Assembly: GCA_035292505.1 (NCBI GenBank)
Contig: DATDQA010000192.1
Coordinates: forward strand, 1 to 5,289
Origin: DATDQA01 sp035292505
GTDB taxonomy: Bacteria; Bacteroidota; Bacteroidia; Chitinophagales; Saprospiraceae
Reading direction: 5' to 3'
DNA: 5,289 bases
Part shown: piece after piece, positions 1 through 5,289 of the stretch
Position numbering within the stretch: the first letter of the stretch is position 1
How the letters are laid out: every line of letters starts with the position of its first letter
Made by a program: the position numbers and the translations under genes
The notes under the pieces: generated by a model
The model's input: only the letters and a program-made list of their open reading frames with translations
The model's database searches: none
Told to the model about the DNA's origin: nothing

Positions 1-360
1 ATTAGCGTTGAATGTCGTGGTGTTGTTGGCATCAAAGACCCAACGTTTTTCACCGGTAGCAGCATCAATGGCAAAGAGTTTCATCTGCGGACTTACACCA
101 TACATGGTCCCATCTACGACAATGGGGTTGCACTGTATCTGCGACGCATGTGCTGTGTCGGCGTCACCGGTATGATAGATCCATGCGATGGTAAGTTGAT
201 TGACATTAGTAGTATCAATTTGGGTAAGGGAGGAATACTTAATTCCTTCTTTTGTTCCGTTGTATACTTCCCATGATGTGTATTTTTTATTGAGAGGGCT
301 GGTACACGCAAACCAACCTGCAGTAATGATGAGGATGAGTAAACGCGAAAGGAACTTCAT
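1..360 (-). CDS. PQQ-dependent quinoprotein dehydrogenase, lipoprotein, N-terminal part (cut by window edge)
   Basis: Reading from the ATG at 360 down to base 1 gives 120 uninterrupted residues with no stop, so the gene continues to the left of the window. The N-terminus (MKFLSRLLILIITAGWFAC) is a lipoprotein-type signal: basic, hydrophobic, then Cys19 in a loose lipobox. It is followed by a beta-propeller start (YSSLTQIDTTNVNQLTIAW, about 42-60), IQCNPIVVDGTMYG (75-88) and a tryptophan-docking repeat (LFAIDAATGEKRWVF, 95-109). These are hallmarks of PQQ-dependent alcohol/glucose dehydrogenases of the membrane or periplasm, which oxidise sugars or alcohols and pass electrons on to a cytochrome or quinone. 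An in-frame TAA lies just upstream and this is the only ATG after it, so the start is firm. The substrate and any C-terminal cytochrome c domain cannot be judged. The family call is inferred from motifs; the lipoprotein call is likely but the lipobox is not canonical (W at -3). Confidence 0.85.
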   Translation of the reverse strand, partial: MKFLSRLLILIITAGWFACTSPLNKKYTSWEVYNGTKEGIKYSSLTQIDTTNVNQLTIAWIYHTGDADTAHASQIQCNPIVVDGTMYGVSPQMKLFAIDAATGEKRWVFDANNTTTFNAN

Positions 361-410
361 GGTTCGTAAATCTACTTCCTTTCGTTATCTTTTTAGTTCA
401 TCGGCCAGAG

Positions 411-653
411 TCATGTTACGCCAATTTGTGAGTGCCAGCATTTTCCATTGTATCCTGTGTTTCTTGAGGTGATGTCGATATGATCACCGGCCCCATTGAT
501 AATCTTCCATTGTGGAAAACGTAAACTCAGAAAATGATGTGCCGGGTTATATACCTGAGCCTCGATTTTGTAAATCTGAGGAGTTGCGATGAGATCCGCT
601 GAGCACTGAACAAGAACAGCAATTCCAAAGAGGTTAAAATACCTGAATGCTTT
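411..653 (-). pseudogene. Start-less small lipoprotein-like open frame, unrecognised
   Basis: Between a TAA at 654-656 and a TGA at 411-413 lies an 80-codon open frame. It begins with a signal-like stretch (KAFRYFNLFGIAVLVQCS, with a lipobox-like LVQC) and continues with plausible protein text (for example IYKIEAQVYNPAHHFLSLRF, then NGAGDHIDITSRNTG). No ATG, GTG or TTG occurs before the hydrophobic stretch. A GTG further upstream is in the same frame but is blocked by the TAA. I therefore read it as a gene that lost its start, or a lipoprotein using a non-standard start. A promoter-like element lies just upstream, and the dehydrogenase gene starts 50 bp downstream on the same strand. The family is not recognised. 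It could also be a chance open frame in the leader of the dehydrogenase gene. Confidence 0.35.
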
Positions 654-676
654 TTAAGGGGTGCTGTGCACTTGGA

Positions 677-707
677 CCAAGATATACACACTTAATATTT
701 TGACAAA
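677..707 (-). promoter_or_regulatory. Bacteroidota-type promoter candidate
   Basis: On the minus strand, TTTG (707-704) is followed after exactly 19 bases by TATCTTGG (684-677). The housekeeping promoter of Bacteroidota is TTTG near -33 and TAnnTTTG near -7 with about 19 bases between, so this fits with one mismatch in the -7 box. Transcription would begin near 670 and run toward the start-less lipoprotein frame and the dehydrogenase gene. A short imperfect palindrome, GTGCTGTGCAC (661-671), sits at the expected start site. Short motifs like this also arise by chance. Confidence 0.35.
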
Positions 708-882
708 AGAAGCAGGGATAGGATACAGGGTAATAATACCAGGACTTGACTTAAATAAACTGTTCTTTATTGGCCTCCGTCAATGAAAATGAAAATTAAA
801 ATGAAAATAAAAAGAGAGTTCCAGCGCCTGATGCCTTCAGAAGTATTTGCTTTATAAAGTATACTCTTGTCACCAACTATAT
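708..882. other. Gene-free stretch with an A-rich repeat tract
   Basis: I see no convincing gene here. At 782-815 the plus strand is almost pure A with regularly spaced ATG (repeats of AAAATG/AAAATT). On the minus strand this is a T-rich run of TTTTCAT units, about 70-100 bases beyond the DUF4386 stop, where it might help end transcription, but no strong stem precedes it. A 24-codon plus-strand frame begins inside the tract (783-857), but its first ten codons are just the repeat. An 8-bp palindrome, AGTATACT, lies at 858-865. Confidence 0.4.
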
Positions 883-1590
883 CTATGAGCCTTGTATTGC
901 TGGTATATTATTTTTTACGCCCTTGATCAAAAGCCACAACATCATCGCAATCTCTCCGAGCATAGCGGGGAAGCCGATCTTAAAGACGATATCCCTGTAT
1001 TGCGGAAACAGTAAACTCGTAAAACTCAAGACCAGATAGGCGAAGCCGTTGATGATCAGCCATATGCCCAGAAAGCGGGGAAGGAAGTGTGACCTGTAGA
1101 CAAGGATCGCTAACGGGAAAAGCCAGAGACCCCAAAATAGTACTAAGGTCGAAACTCCGTAATCGTCAATTTTAAGAAATAGCATTGCCAAATCTTGTCT
1201 CTGACTAAGTTCAAATGCCTGCAATATATCGCCTTTCAGGATTATAAGAGATGTAATATTGAATGCCTCCATCATAAAAACCGTAGGAATTTGCACGATC
1301 ACCAATGCAACCATGAGTTTAGCCAGACGCTCGTTTACCGATTTGAACAATCGATAAAAGACCAATACCAGAAGCACCCAAATCGCGCTGCTGATAACAT
1401 CATTGAGTATTCCAGTTCGAAATAAAAATTCATTGGATAAGATATTTTGGGCAGCGGTCACAGCATCACCCTGCATGTGAATTCGTGATGGCACATAAAA
1501 CTCACCATAGATGGCTGTTATTATCCAAATAAGATAGAGTAAACCTGCAAGTCTTGCTGTCTTTTTGACCGAAGCAATGTTTTCTGTCAT
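883..1590 (-). CDS. DUF4386 family six-helix membrane protein
   Basis: This 235-residue protein is made of six hydrophobic helices (about 11-31, 58-82, 91-117, 143-165, 169-194 and 203-223) with short loops and no signal peptide. It sits in the inner membrane. The opening pattern TARLAGLLYLIWIITAIYGE, the following GDAVTAAQNILSNEFLFRTG, and the helix pair LPRFLGIWLIINGFAYLV match the DUF4386 family as I know it; the length is usual for that family. No biochemical function is established for it and no catalytic residues are visible. The start is the ATG at 1590, followed directly by the basic TENIASVKK N-terminus. The stop of the PAP2-like gene lies 25 bp upstream on the same strand, so the two are probably cotranscribed. 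No Shine-Dalgarno is visible, which is normal for Bacteroidota. Confidence 0.85.
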   Translation of the reverse strand: MTENIASVKKTARLAGLLYLIWIITAIYGEFYVPSRIHMQGDAVTAAQNILSNEFLFRTGILNDVISSAIWVLLVLVFYRLFKSVNERLAKLMVALVIVQIPTVFMMEAFNITSLIILKGDILQAFELSQRQDLAMLFLKIDDYGVSTLVLFWGLWLFPLAILVYRSHFLPRFLGIWLIINGFAYLVLSFTSLLFPQYRDIVFKIGFPAMLGEIAMMLWLLIKGVKNNIPAIQGS

Positions 1591-1615
1591 GTCAGTGAGT
1601 TGATATTATTACCGC

Positions 1616-2959
1616 TCATTGATTACCAATTACCCAATACCGATTACCCGTTACAGGTTCGTCTGCGCCATCGGTCCTTACTTTCTGAATTATCAGTGCA
1701 CCCACCTTTTTACCCATTTCAAGCCCGACTTCATTGTCGGTACGGAAATGGATGCCGCCCTGAAAGCGGGATTCTGCCCCGTCTTTAGCCCGTTTCACGA
1801 AATAGGCCCTGTCTGCGGGAAAGAAATACGAATATATCTCTGCCTGCACGCCACCGATCATGGCATGTCCTGAAGGATAGCCCGGGAAGGGCGGGGTGAA
1901 AAATAAAATCGGATGGTATGTCGTATCGTACTGATCCGGGCGAGTACCCCAGTACGCATACTTGGCATCCCAGCAGGCCACAAATCCATCATACATCCCA
2001 ATGGCATTGATGGCATAGATCCGGGTTGCCCGCGGCGGGTTCAAGTGAAGGTTATACTCGAAGATCTTTTTATTCAGCACATCGTCCGTCTGGCTGGCAA
2101 AGTGAAAGGCATTGGCCATCGAGCGAAACGTAGGTTTAAATTTTTTCAGTTCTTCCATCTCTTTAGCAAAGTCGGGAGGTGGGCCTGGACGAAATTGGCT
2201 GCTGCTGTCCAGTACCACTGTTTTATTTAGACCTGCAAGAGGGAACATAGGTTCCCCTTTCCAAACACCAGGGTTATCCGGTCTCTTTCCATCCCATGTT
2301 ATTTTGGGAGTAAAGCCTTTCGTGTACTCAATTTCTATTTCAGCGATCCTTTTACCCAGTTCAAAGCCATCACGCGTGTCGCCCGGAAAGGCAACGCCGG
2401 CTCCAATCCGCGATGCCATGAGCCGTTGCGCCATACGATTGACAGAATCAGCCAGCGAAGGATAAAAATGAGCAATGATTGTTGCAGCTACTCCTGCCGC
2501 TACGGAGTGTTCACATGGATAAGAAGGACTATCCGGTTTCGGTCCATAAGTCATTATCCGTTTATCTGCATTAAAAGGACGGGGACGCTCATACGCATAC
2601 TTTGTATCCCATGCAGCAATGGTAGCATCATAGATTGCAACGTTGAGCAGCATGTTTGCAAGGGCACCATGATAGGAGGTATCCGTCATCCATAATTTAA
2701 ATATCATCTCCTTCCAACGGTAACCAGGAGCGCCTGCATTCCAGTACATGATCTGTTGCCAGCCCGCAGAGTCCAGTTGTTGTTGCCGTGACCGCACTTG
2801 CGCTATTTCTTTTTTATAAGAGGACGGTTTTGGTAAGCGATAGTCCCTACCTGATGTGATGAACCAGGTTTTCCAATTGCCCGCATGAGGTTCAAGCTGA
2901 GCGTGCAAGTGACTAGCGATAAATAGTGCTGCCGCGAGAATGATTAAATTCTTTTTCAT
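1616..2959 (-). CDS. Secreted tandem PAP2 / vanadium-dependent haloperoxidase-like protein
   Basis: This is a 447-residue protein with a Sec signal peptide (MKKNLIILAAALFIASHLHA, probable cleavage after Ala20), so it acts in the periplasm or outside the cell. It carries the acid phosphatase/vanadium haloperoxidase signature KX6RP-PSGH-SRX5HX3D twice. The C-terminal copy is perfect: K333/R340-P341, PSGH 362-365, then S397-R398, H404 and D408. The N-terminal copy keeps K120 and R127-P128 but has PCEH at 148-151. Its third motif, SRIGAGVAFPGD (183-194), has Ala190 where the nucleophilic or vanadate-binding His belongs. Spacings within the two copies are nearly identical, so the protein looks like an internal duplication with only the second site active. 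Whether it removes phosphate or oxidises halides cannot be told from motifs. It is the first gene of a probable two-gene unit with the DUF4386 gene and is divergent from the sensor kinase. The start at 2959 is set by the signal peptide. Confidence 0.85.
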   Translation of the reverse strand: MKKNLIILAAALFIASHLHAQLEPHAGNWKTWFITSGRDYRLPKPSSYKKEIAQVRSRQQQLDSAGWQQIMYWNAGAPGYRWKEMIFKLWMTDTSYHGALANMLLNVAIYDATIAAWDTKYAYERPRPFNADKRIMTYGPKPDSPSYPCEHSVAAGVAATIIAHFYPSLADSVNRMAQRLMASRIGAGVAFPGDTRDGFELGKRIAEIEIEYTKGFTPKITWDGKRPDNPGVWKGEPMFPLAGLNKTVVLDSSSQFRPGPPPDFAKEMEELKKFKPTFRSMANAFHFASQTDDVLNKKIFEYNLHLNPPRATRIYAINAIGMYDGFVACWDAKYAYWGTRPDQYDTTYHPILFFTPPFPGYPSGHAMIGGVQAEIYSYFFPADRAYFVKRAKDGAESRFQGGIHFRTDNEVGLEMGKKVGALIIQKVRTDGADEPVTGNRYWVIGNQ

Positions 2960-3110
2960 AACTCTGATGTATTGTGCGGCAAGTATATCTCAATAAAGAA
3001 AGCAAAGGGTGTGGGTGTCAATAGACAGCCGATGATGGTATACAGATGACGGGAGTGGGCAAAGAGCAGAGAGCAAAGACCAGTAAAGCAGACCGTAAAG
3101 GAGACCTTGA
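2960..3110. other. Divergent intergenic region, left half, with AGACC direct repeats
   Basis: This is the left part of the 330-bp gap between the PAP2-like gene and the sensor kinase, so it probably carries the promoter of the minus-strand unit and perhaps of the kinase. The best minus-strand promoter-like pair is TTTG (3006-3003) and TATACTTG (2987-2980), but the 15-base spacing is too short for the usual pattern. A purine-rich stretch on the plus strand holds AGACC three times (3077-3081, 3090-3094, 3102-3106), the first two each followed by a GTAAAG. Repeats about one helical turn apart could be a regulator site, but this is only a suggestion. Confidence 0.3.
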
Positions 3111-3111
3111 A

Positions 3112-3171
3112 TTACCGTGGGCTTGAGCCAACGGTAAAAGACGATAATGAACTGCGGGGCTTGAGCCCTGT
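3112..3171. repeat. REP-like twin hairpin element
   Basis: Two hairpins lie in tandem and share the core GGGCTTGAGCC at an offset of 38 bases. The first (3112-3137) has an 11-bp stem with one mismatch, closing on the loop TTGA at 3123-3126 and starting and ending TTACCGT / ACGGTAA. The second (3154-3171) has a GC-rich 7-bp stem with two G-T pairs and the same TTGA loop (3161-3164). The linker is AAAGACGATAATGAACT (3137-3153). Paired palindromes of this kind resemble REP/BIME elements mobilised by RAYT transposases, and from memory similar tandem hairpins occur in Bacteroidota intergenic regions, which I cannot check here. It lies 119 bp before the kinase ATG, so it may sit in the leader transcript. 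No RAYT gene is in the window. Confidence 0.5.
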
Positions 3172-3289
3172 TATCCCATTACATAGTTTGATATACCATT
3201 TCCTGTCATTCATATACCACAATCTCAATTCTATAGACAATAAATGGAGACGGGAAAGATTTACCGAAATTTATCGCATTAACAACGAG

Positions 3290-4342
3290 ATGAAGATGTC
3301 CATCAATAGAGACCGGTTTAAACTTTACATCTGGATTGGGCTGGCGTATTTATCACTTTGGTTGTTAAGTAATCTGGTCAGTGAAACAGCTACATTTCTG
3401 GTTCGTATTCCAAATGAGCTCTGGCGGCTTGCATACGTGATAGTTCTCAATTTTATTTTCTTTGAGTATACCCTGCCCTATATATTTTCCAGGAGAGGTA
3501 TTTTTCTCAAAATCGTTGTCGGGCTCCTGCTGATATGGATACAATTGATGTTTTATTCTTTTGGTTTATATGGCTGGAGATCTCTTGGTATCCTCTTGCA
3601 TATCTATACTCCTTTAAGGACAGATGCCACGATCACAGAAGGAGTCACCTATCACTTTCCCTATAGCGTGGGCTCCATTTTCTTTTTCGGAATCATCACG
3701 CATATTTATGATTATATCACGTTAAGGCAAACTGCACAACGGCTGCGGATTGAAAAACAGGAAGCGGAACTCAACTATCTCAAGTCGCAGACGAATCCCC
3801 ATTTTTTGTTCAACACGTTGAATAACATCTATTCATTGGCAAGAGATAAGTCCGACCTGGCACCGGAATCGATTTTACGCCTTTCGAAGATCCTGCGTTT
3901 TATGCTGTATGAAACCGGGGGAGCGTTTATTGCTATCGAACAGGAGTTGAAAATCATGAATGACTATCTGGCTCTGGAAAAACTACGTTATGACGATTCT
4001 TTACGCGTCAATTTTAACTATGACCTTGAGGATCTGAAACAATCCATACCACCCCTCTTGTTGATGCCATTGGTGGAAAATGCGTTCAAGCATGGTGTTT
4101 CCGAAACACGTCATCAGCCATTTGTGGATATTCATCTTTCTGTGAATCAGCGGCAATTAACATTTACAGTAAAAAATTCTTCCGATAAATTTCCGGGAGA
4201 GTTGGGTGTAAAAGAGAATATCGGTCTCTCTAACCTGAGGCGTCAGTTGGAATTGCTCTATAGAGATTACACTCTCACTGTTCAGCAGGGAGAATCTGTC
4301 TTTACGGCTATATTGAAAATCAATCTCGTCAGCCATGTCTAA
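3290..4342 (+). CDS. LytS-family sensor histidine kinase
   Basis: A 350-residue inner-membrane kinase. Four hydrophobic helices lie at about 11-29, 45-64, 71-92 and 126-144, then a charged, coiled-coil-like linker (144-167). The His_kinase (PF06580) block follows: NPHFLFNTLNN with the phosphorylated His at 171. The ATPase part has the N-box PLVENAFKHG (260-269, Asn264) and the glycine loop ENIGLSNLRRQL (309-320). This is the LytS/YehU class, which lacks a periplasmic sensor domain and signals to LytTR regulators. The frame stays open a further 61 codons upstream to a TTG at 3107, but that part runs through the REP-like hairpins and is not family-like. I therefore start at the ATG at 3290; a second ATG at 3296 is equally possible. 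The gene overlaps the regulator gene by 8 bp, so the two are probably translated together. The signal sensed is unknown. Confidence 0.9.
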   Translation: MKMSINRDRFKLYIWIGLAYLSLWLLSNLVSETATFLVRIPNELWRLAYVIVLNFIFFEYTLPYIFSRRGIFLKIVVGLLLIWIQLMFYSFGLYGWRSLGILLHIYTPLRTDATITEGVTYHFPYSVGSIFFFGIITHIYDYITLRQTAQRLRIEKQEAELNYLKSQTNPHFLFNTLNNIYSLARDKSDLAPESILRLSKILRFMLYETGGAFIAIEQELKIMNDYLALEKLRYDDSLRVNFNYDLEDLKQSIPPLLLMPLVENAFKHGVSETRHQPFVDIHLSVNQRQLTFTVKNSSDKFPGELGVKENIGLSNLRRQLELLYRDYTLTVQQGESVFTAILKINLVSHV

Positions 4343-5027
4343 CATCAGGTGCATTATCATAGAAGATGAGCCTTTGGCTGTAAAAGTGTTATCGGATTAT
4401 GTCGGGCAGGTGCCGTTTCTCGAGTTACAGGGAACATTTAGGGATGCTATTCTGGCAACCAACTATTTACGGCAGCATGAGATCGACCTGATGTTTTTGG
4501 ACATTCATCTACCCAAATTAAAAGGCATGGCTTTTCTGAAAACGCTGACGAATCCGCCTGCGGTCATTATTACAACTGCATATCATCAATACGCCGTAGA
4601 GGGGTTTGATCTCAATGTCACAGATTACCTGCTCAAGCCATTTGAATTTGAGCGGTTTTTGACAGCAGTAAATAAAGTCAGGTCGACAGAGAAGAATAAT
4701 CAGAAGTCACCGGAAAGCCAGGAGGTCAAAGACTTCATCTTTCTCAACGTGCAAAAGAAGAAGGTGAAAATATTCTTCTCGGAGATTCTTTACATCGAAA
4801 GTCAACGGGAGTACGTCAAAATTGTTACGGCAAAAGGAGAATACATTTCAAAAATGAGTACGCATGAGATTGAGGATCTATTACCACCAAACCTCTTCAA
4901 GAGGATTCACCGGTCTTATATCGTTTCAGTCAGTAAGATTGAATCTTATACGGCAGAGACGGTGGAGGTGAGTGGAGTGTCTCTACCCATTGGCAGGGGT
5001 TATCGGGATAGTATAGAAAACTTGTAA
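4335..5027 (+). CDS. LytTR-family response regulator (LytR/AlgR type)
   Basis: A 230-residue cytoplasmic two-domain regulator. The receiver domain (about 4-115) shows the acidic pair Glu10-Asp11, the phosphate-accepting Asp56 in FLDIHLP, Thr80/Thr81 before the AYHQYA stretch, and Lys101 in DYLLKPF. A polar linker (116-130) leads to a LytTR DNA-binding domain (about 132-230) with ILYIESQREYVKIVT, the FKRIHRSYIVS block and the C-terminal LPIGRGYRD. Length and layout are typical of the family. It starts inside the end of the kinase gene (8-bp overlap, ATG at 4335), which fits a cognate pair. LytTR proteins bind direct repeats upstream of their targets. The divergent PAP2-DUF4386 unit, or its own promoter, is a plausible target, but this is inference. 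Confidence 0.93.
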   Translation: MSNIRCIIIEDEPLAVKVLSDYVGQVPFLELQGTFRDAILATNYLRQHEIDLMFLDIHLPKLKGMAFLKTLTNPPAVIITTAYHQYAVEGFDLNVTDYLLKPFEFERFLTAVNKVRSTEKNNQKSPESQEVKDFIFLNVQKKKVKIFFSEILYIESQREYVKIVTAKGEYISKMSTHEIEDLLPPNLFKRIHRSYIVSVSKIESYTAETVEVSGVSLPIGRGYRDSIENL

Positions 5028-5047
5028 CTTTTGAGGTCAACGATTTC

Positions 5048-5071
5048 CGGCATACGCCGAGGCCGATTTTT
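5048..5071 (+). terminator. Weak terminator candidate after the regulator gene
   Basis: About 20 bases after the regulator stop, CGGC-ATAC-GCCG (5048-5059) forms a small stem. An alternative 4-bp pairing of CGGC (5048-5051) with GCCG (5062-5065) is followed by ATTTTT (5066-5071). The stems are short, so this is a weak intrinsic terminator at best. Confidence 0.25.
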
Positions 5072-5289
5072 GTGGGATGGATTTGAGCGGCCATGGTGAA
5101 TAGATCTTTGTCGGGAGTGGCGTTTTTTATTCGAACTCGATTTTGGAAATTCCACTTTGTCTGATTATCGAGAGAAGAGTACCTCAATTCCTTGTGACTT
5201 GGTACCGGAACTGTTATTGTTGATCCCTCTATTTTTTTCTGCATGATGATATGACTACCTCGTTGCCTGACCTGAACAAAGCCATGTTT
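5072..5289. other. Unassigned right-end stretch
   Basis: I recognise no gene in this stretch. A minus-strand frame is open for 104 codons (5244 to 4930) but its last third lies antisense to the LytTR domain coding sequence. Its text, such as QTKWNFQNRVRIKNATPDK, is protein-like but not recognised. On the plus strand, a frame following a TGA at 5221-5223 has an ATG at 5251 (MTTSLPDLNKAMF) and stays open to the edge. That could be the first 13 codons of a downstream gene, but it is too short to name. Confidence 0.3.
5251..5289 (+). CDS. Possible start of a downstream gene (cut by window edge)
   Basis: The ATG at 5251 opens MTTSLPDLNKAMF and reaches the window end without a stop. No Shine-Dalgarno or promoter is visible, and a T-rich run (5231-5239) precedes it. 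Thirteen codons cannot separate a real start from chance, so no product is proposed. Confidence 0.2.
   Translation, partial: MTTSLPDLNKAMF

Noticed and set aside
114..311. Minus-strand 65-codon frame inside the dehydrogenase region
   Set aside because: Out of frame with the dehydrogenase reading, which shows the Trp-docking motif and lipoprotein signal.
200..472. Plus-strand 90-codon frame opposite the dehydrogenase start
   Set aside because: It covers the signal peptide and propeller start of the PQQ dehydrogenase in antisense and has no recognisable motif.
816..840. Hairpin terminator for the DUF4386 unit next to the T-rich tract
   Set aside because: Only a 3-bp pairing (CAG-GCG-CTG) is visible before the T-rich run, too weak to call.
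783..857. 24-codon plus-strand frame beginning MKMKIKMKIKREF
   Set aside because: Its first half is only the A-rich repeat, there is no ribosome binding site, and the peptide resembles nothing known to me.
1195..1425. Plus-strand open frame opposite the DUF4386 gene
   Set aside because: Antisense shadow of a convincing membrane-protein gene; the text is Cys/His-rich and not family-like.
1600..2695. Several plus-strand frames opposite the PAP2-like gene
   Set aside because: All lie antisense to a gene with two recognisable PAP2 signatures; none shows a domain of its own.
2980..3006. TTTG and TATACTTG as a promoter for the PAP2-like gene
   Set aside because: The spacing is 15 bases rather than about 19 and the -7 box has a mismatch, so I do not list it as a promoter.
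3016..3021. TTGACA on the minus strand upstream of the PAP2-like gene
   Set aside because: No fitting -10 box at the right distance (only TTTATT after 18 bases), and Bacteroidota do not generally use this consensus.
4157..4360. Minus-strand frame over the kinase-regulator junction
   Set aside because: Antisense to the ATPase part of the kinase and the regulator start; no protein-like features.

Overview
The window looks like Bacteroidota chromosome, probably the Chitinophagales/Cytophagales side. The reasons are a LytS-type kinase paired with a LytTR regulator, a DUF4386 membrane protein, a PQQ-type lipoprotein dehydrogenase, almost no Shine-Dalgarno sequences before clear starts, and one promoter-like pair matching the Bacteroidota TTTG-N19-TAnnTTTG pattern. 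The genus cannot be fixed from the sequence alone.

Layout from left to right. Positions 1-360 (minus) hold the N-terminal 120 residues of a PQQ-dependent, beta-propeller lipoprotein dehydrogenase that runs off the left edge. Positions 361-882 carry no intact gene. They do contain an 80-codon open frame (411-653, minus) that reads like a small lipoprotein but has no start codon, with a promoter-like element just upstream of it (677-707, minus). Next comes a two-gene minus-strand unit: a secreted tandem PAP2/vanadium-haloperoxidase-like protein (1616-2959), followed 25 bp later by a six-helix DUF4386 membrane protein (883-1590).

A 330-bp divergent intergenic region (2960-3289) follows. It contains three AGACC repeats and a REP-like pair of hairpins that share the loop TTGA. 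To its right, on the plus strand, is a two-component pair: a four-helix LytS-family sensor kinase (3290-4342) overlapping by 8 bp with a LytTR response regulator (4335-5027). Positions 5028-5289 hold no recognised gene. A reading frame with an ATG at 5251 runs off the right edge.

How the genes may work together: the kinase and regulator are almost certainly one signalling pair, given their family match and overlapping genes. The divergent PAP2-DUF4386 unit is a natural candidate target, but nothing in the sequence proves this. The most notable points are the PAP2 protein with one canonical and one degenerate phosphate/vanadate site, the REP-like twin hairpin in front of the kinase, and the startless lipoprotein frame behind a good promoter. 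I see no strong case for a wholly new defence or mobile system here.
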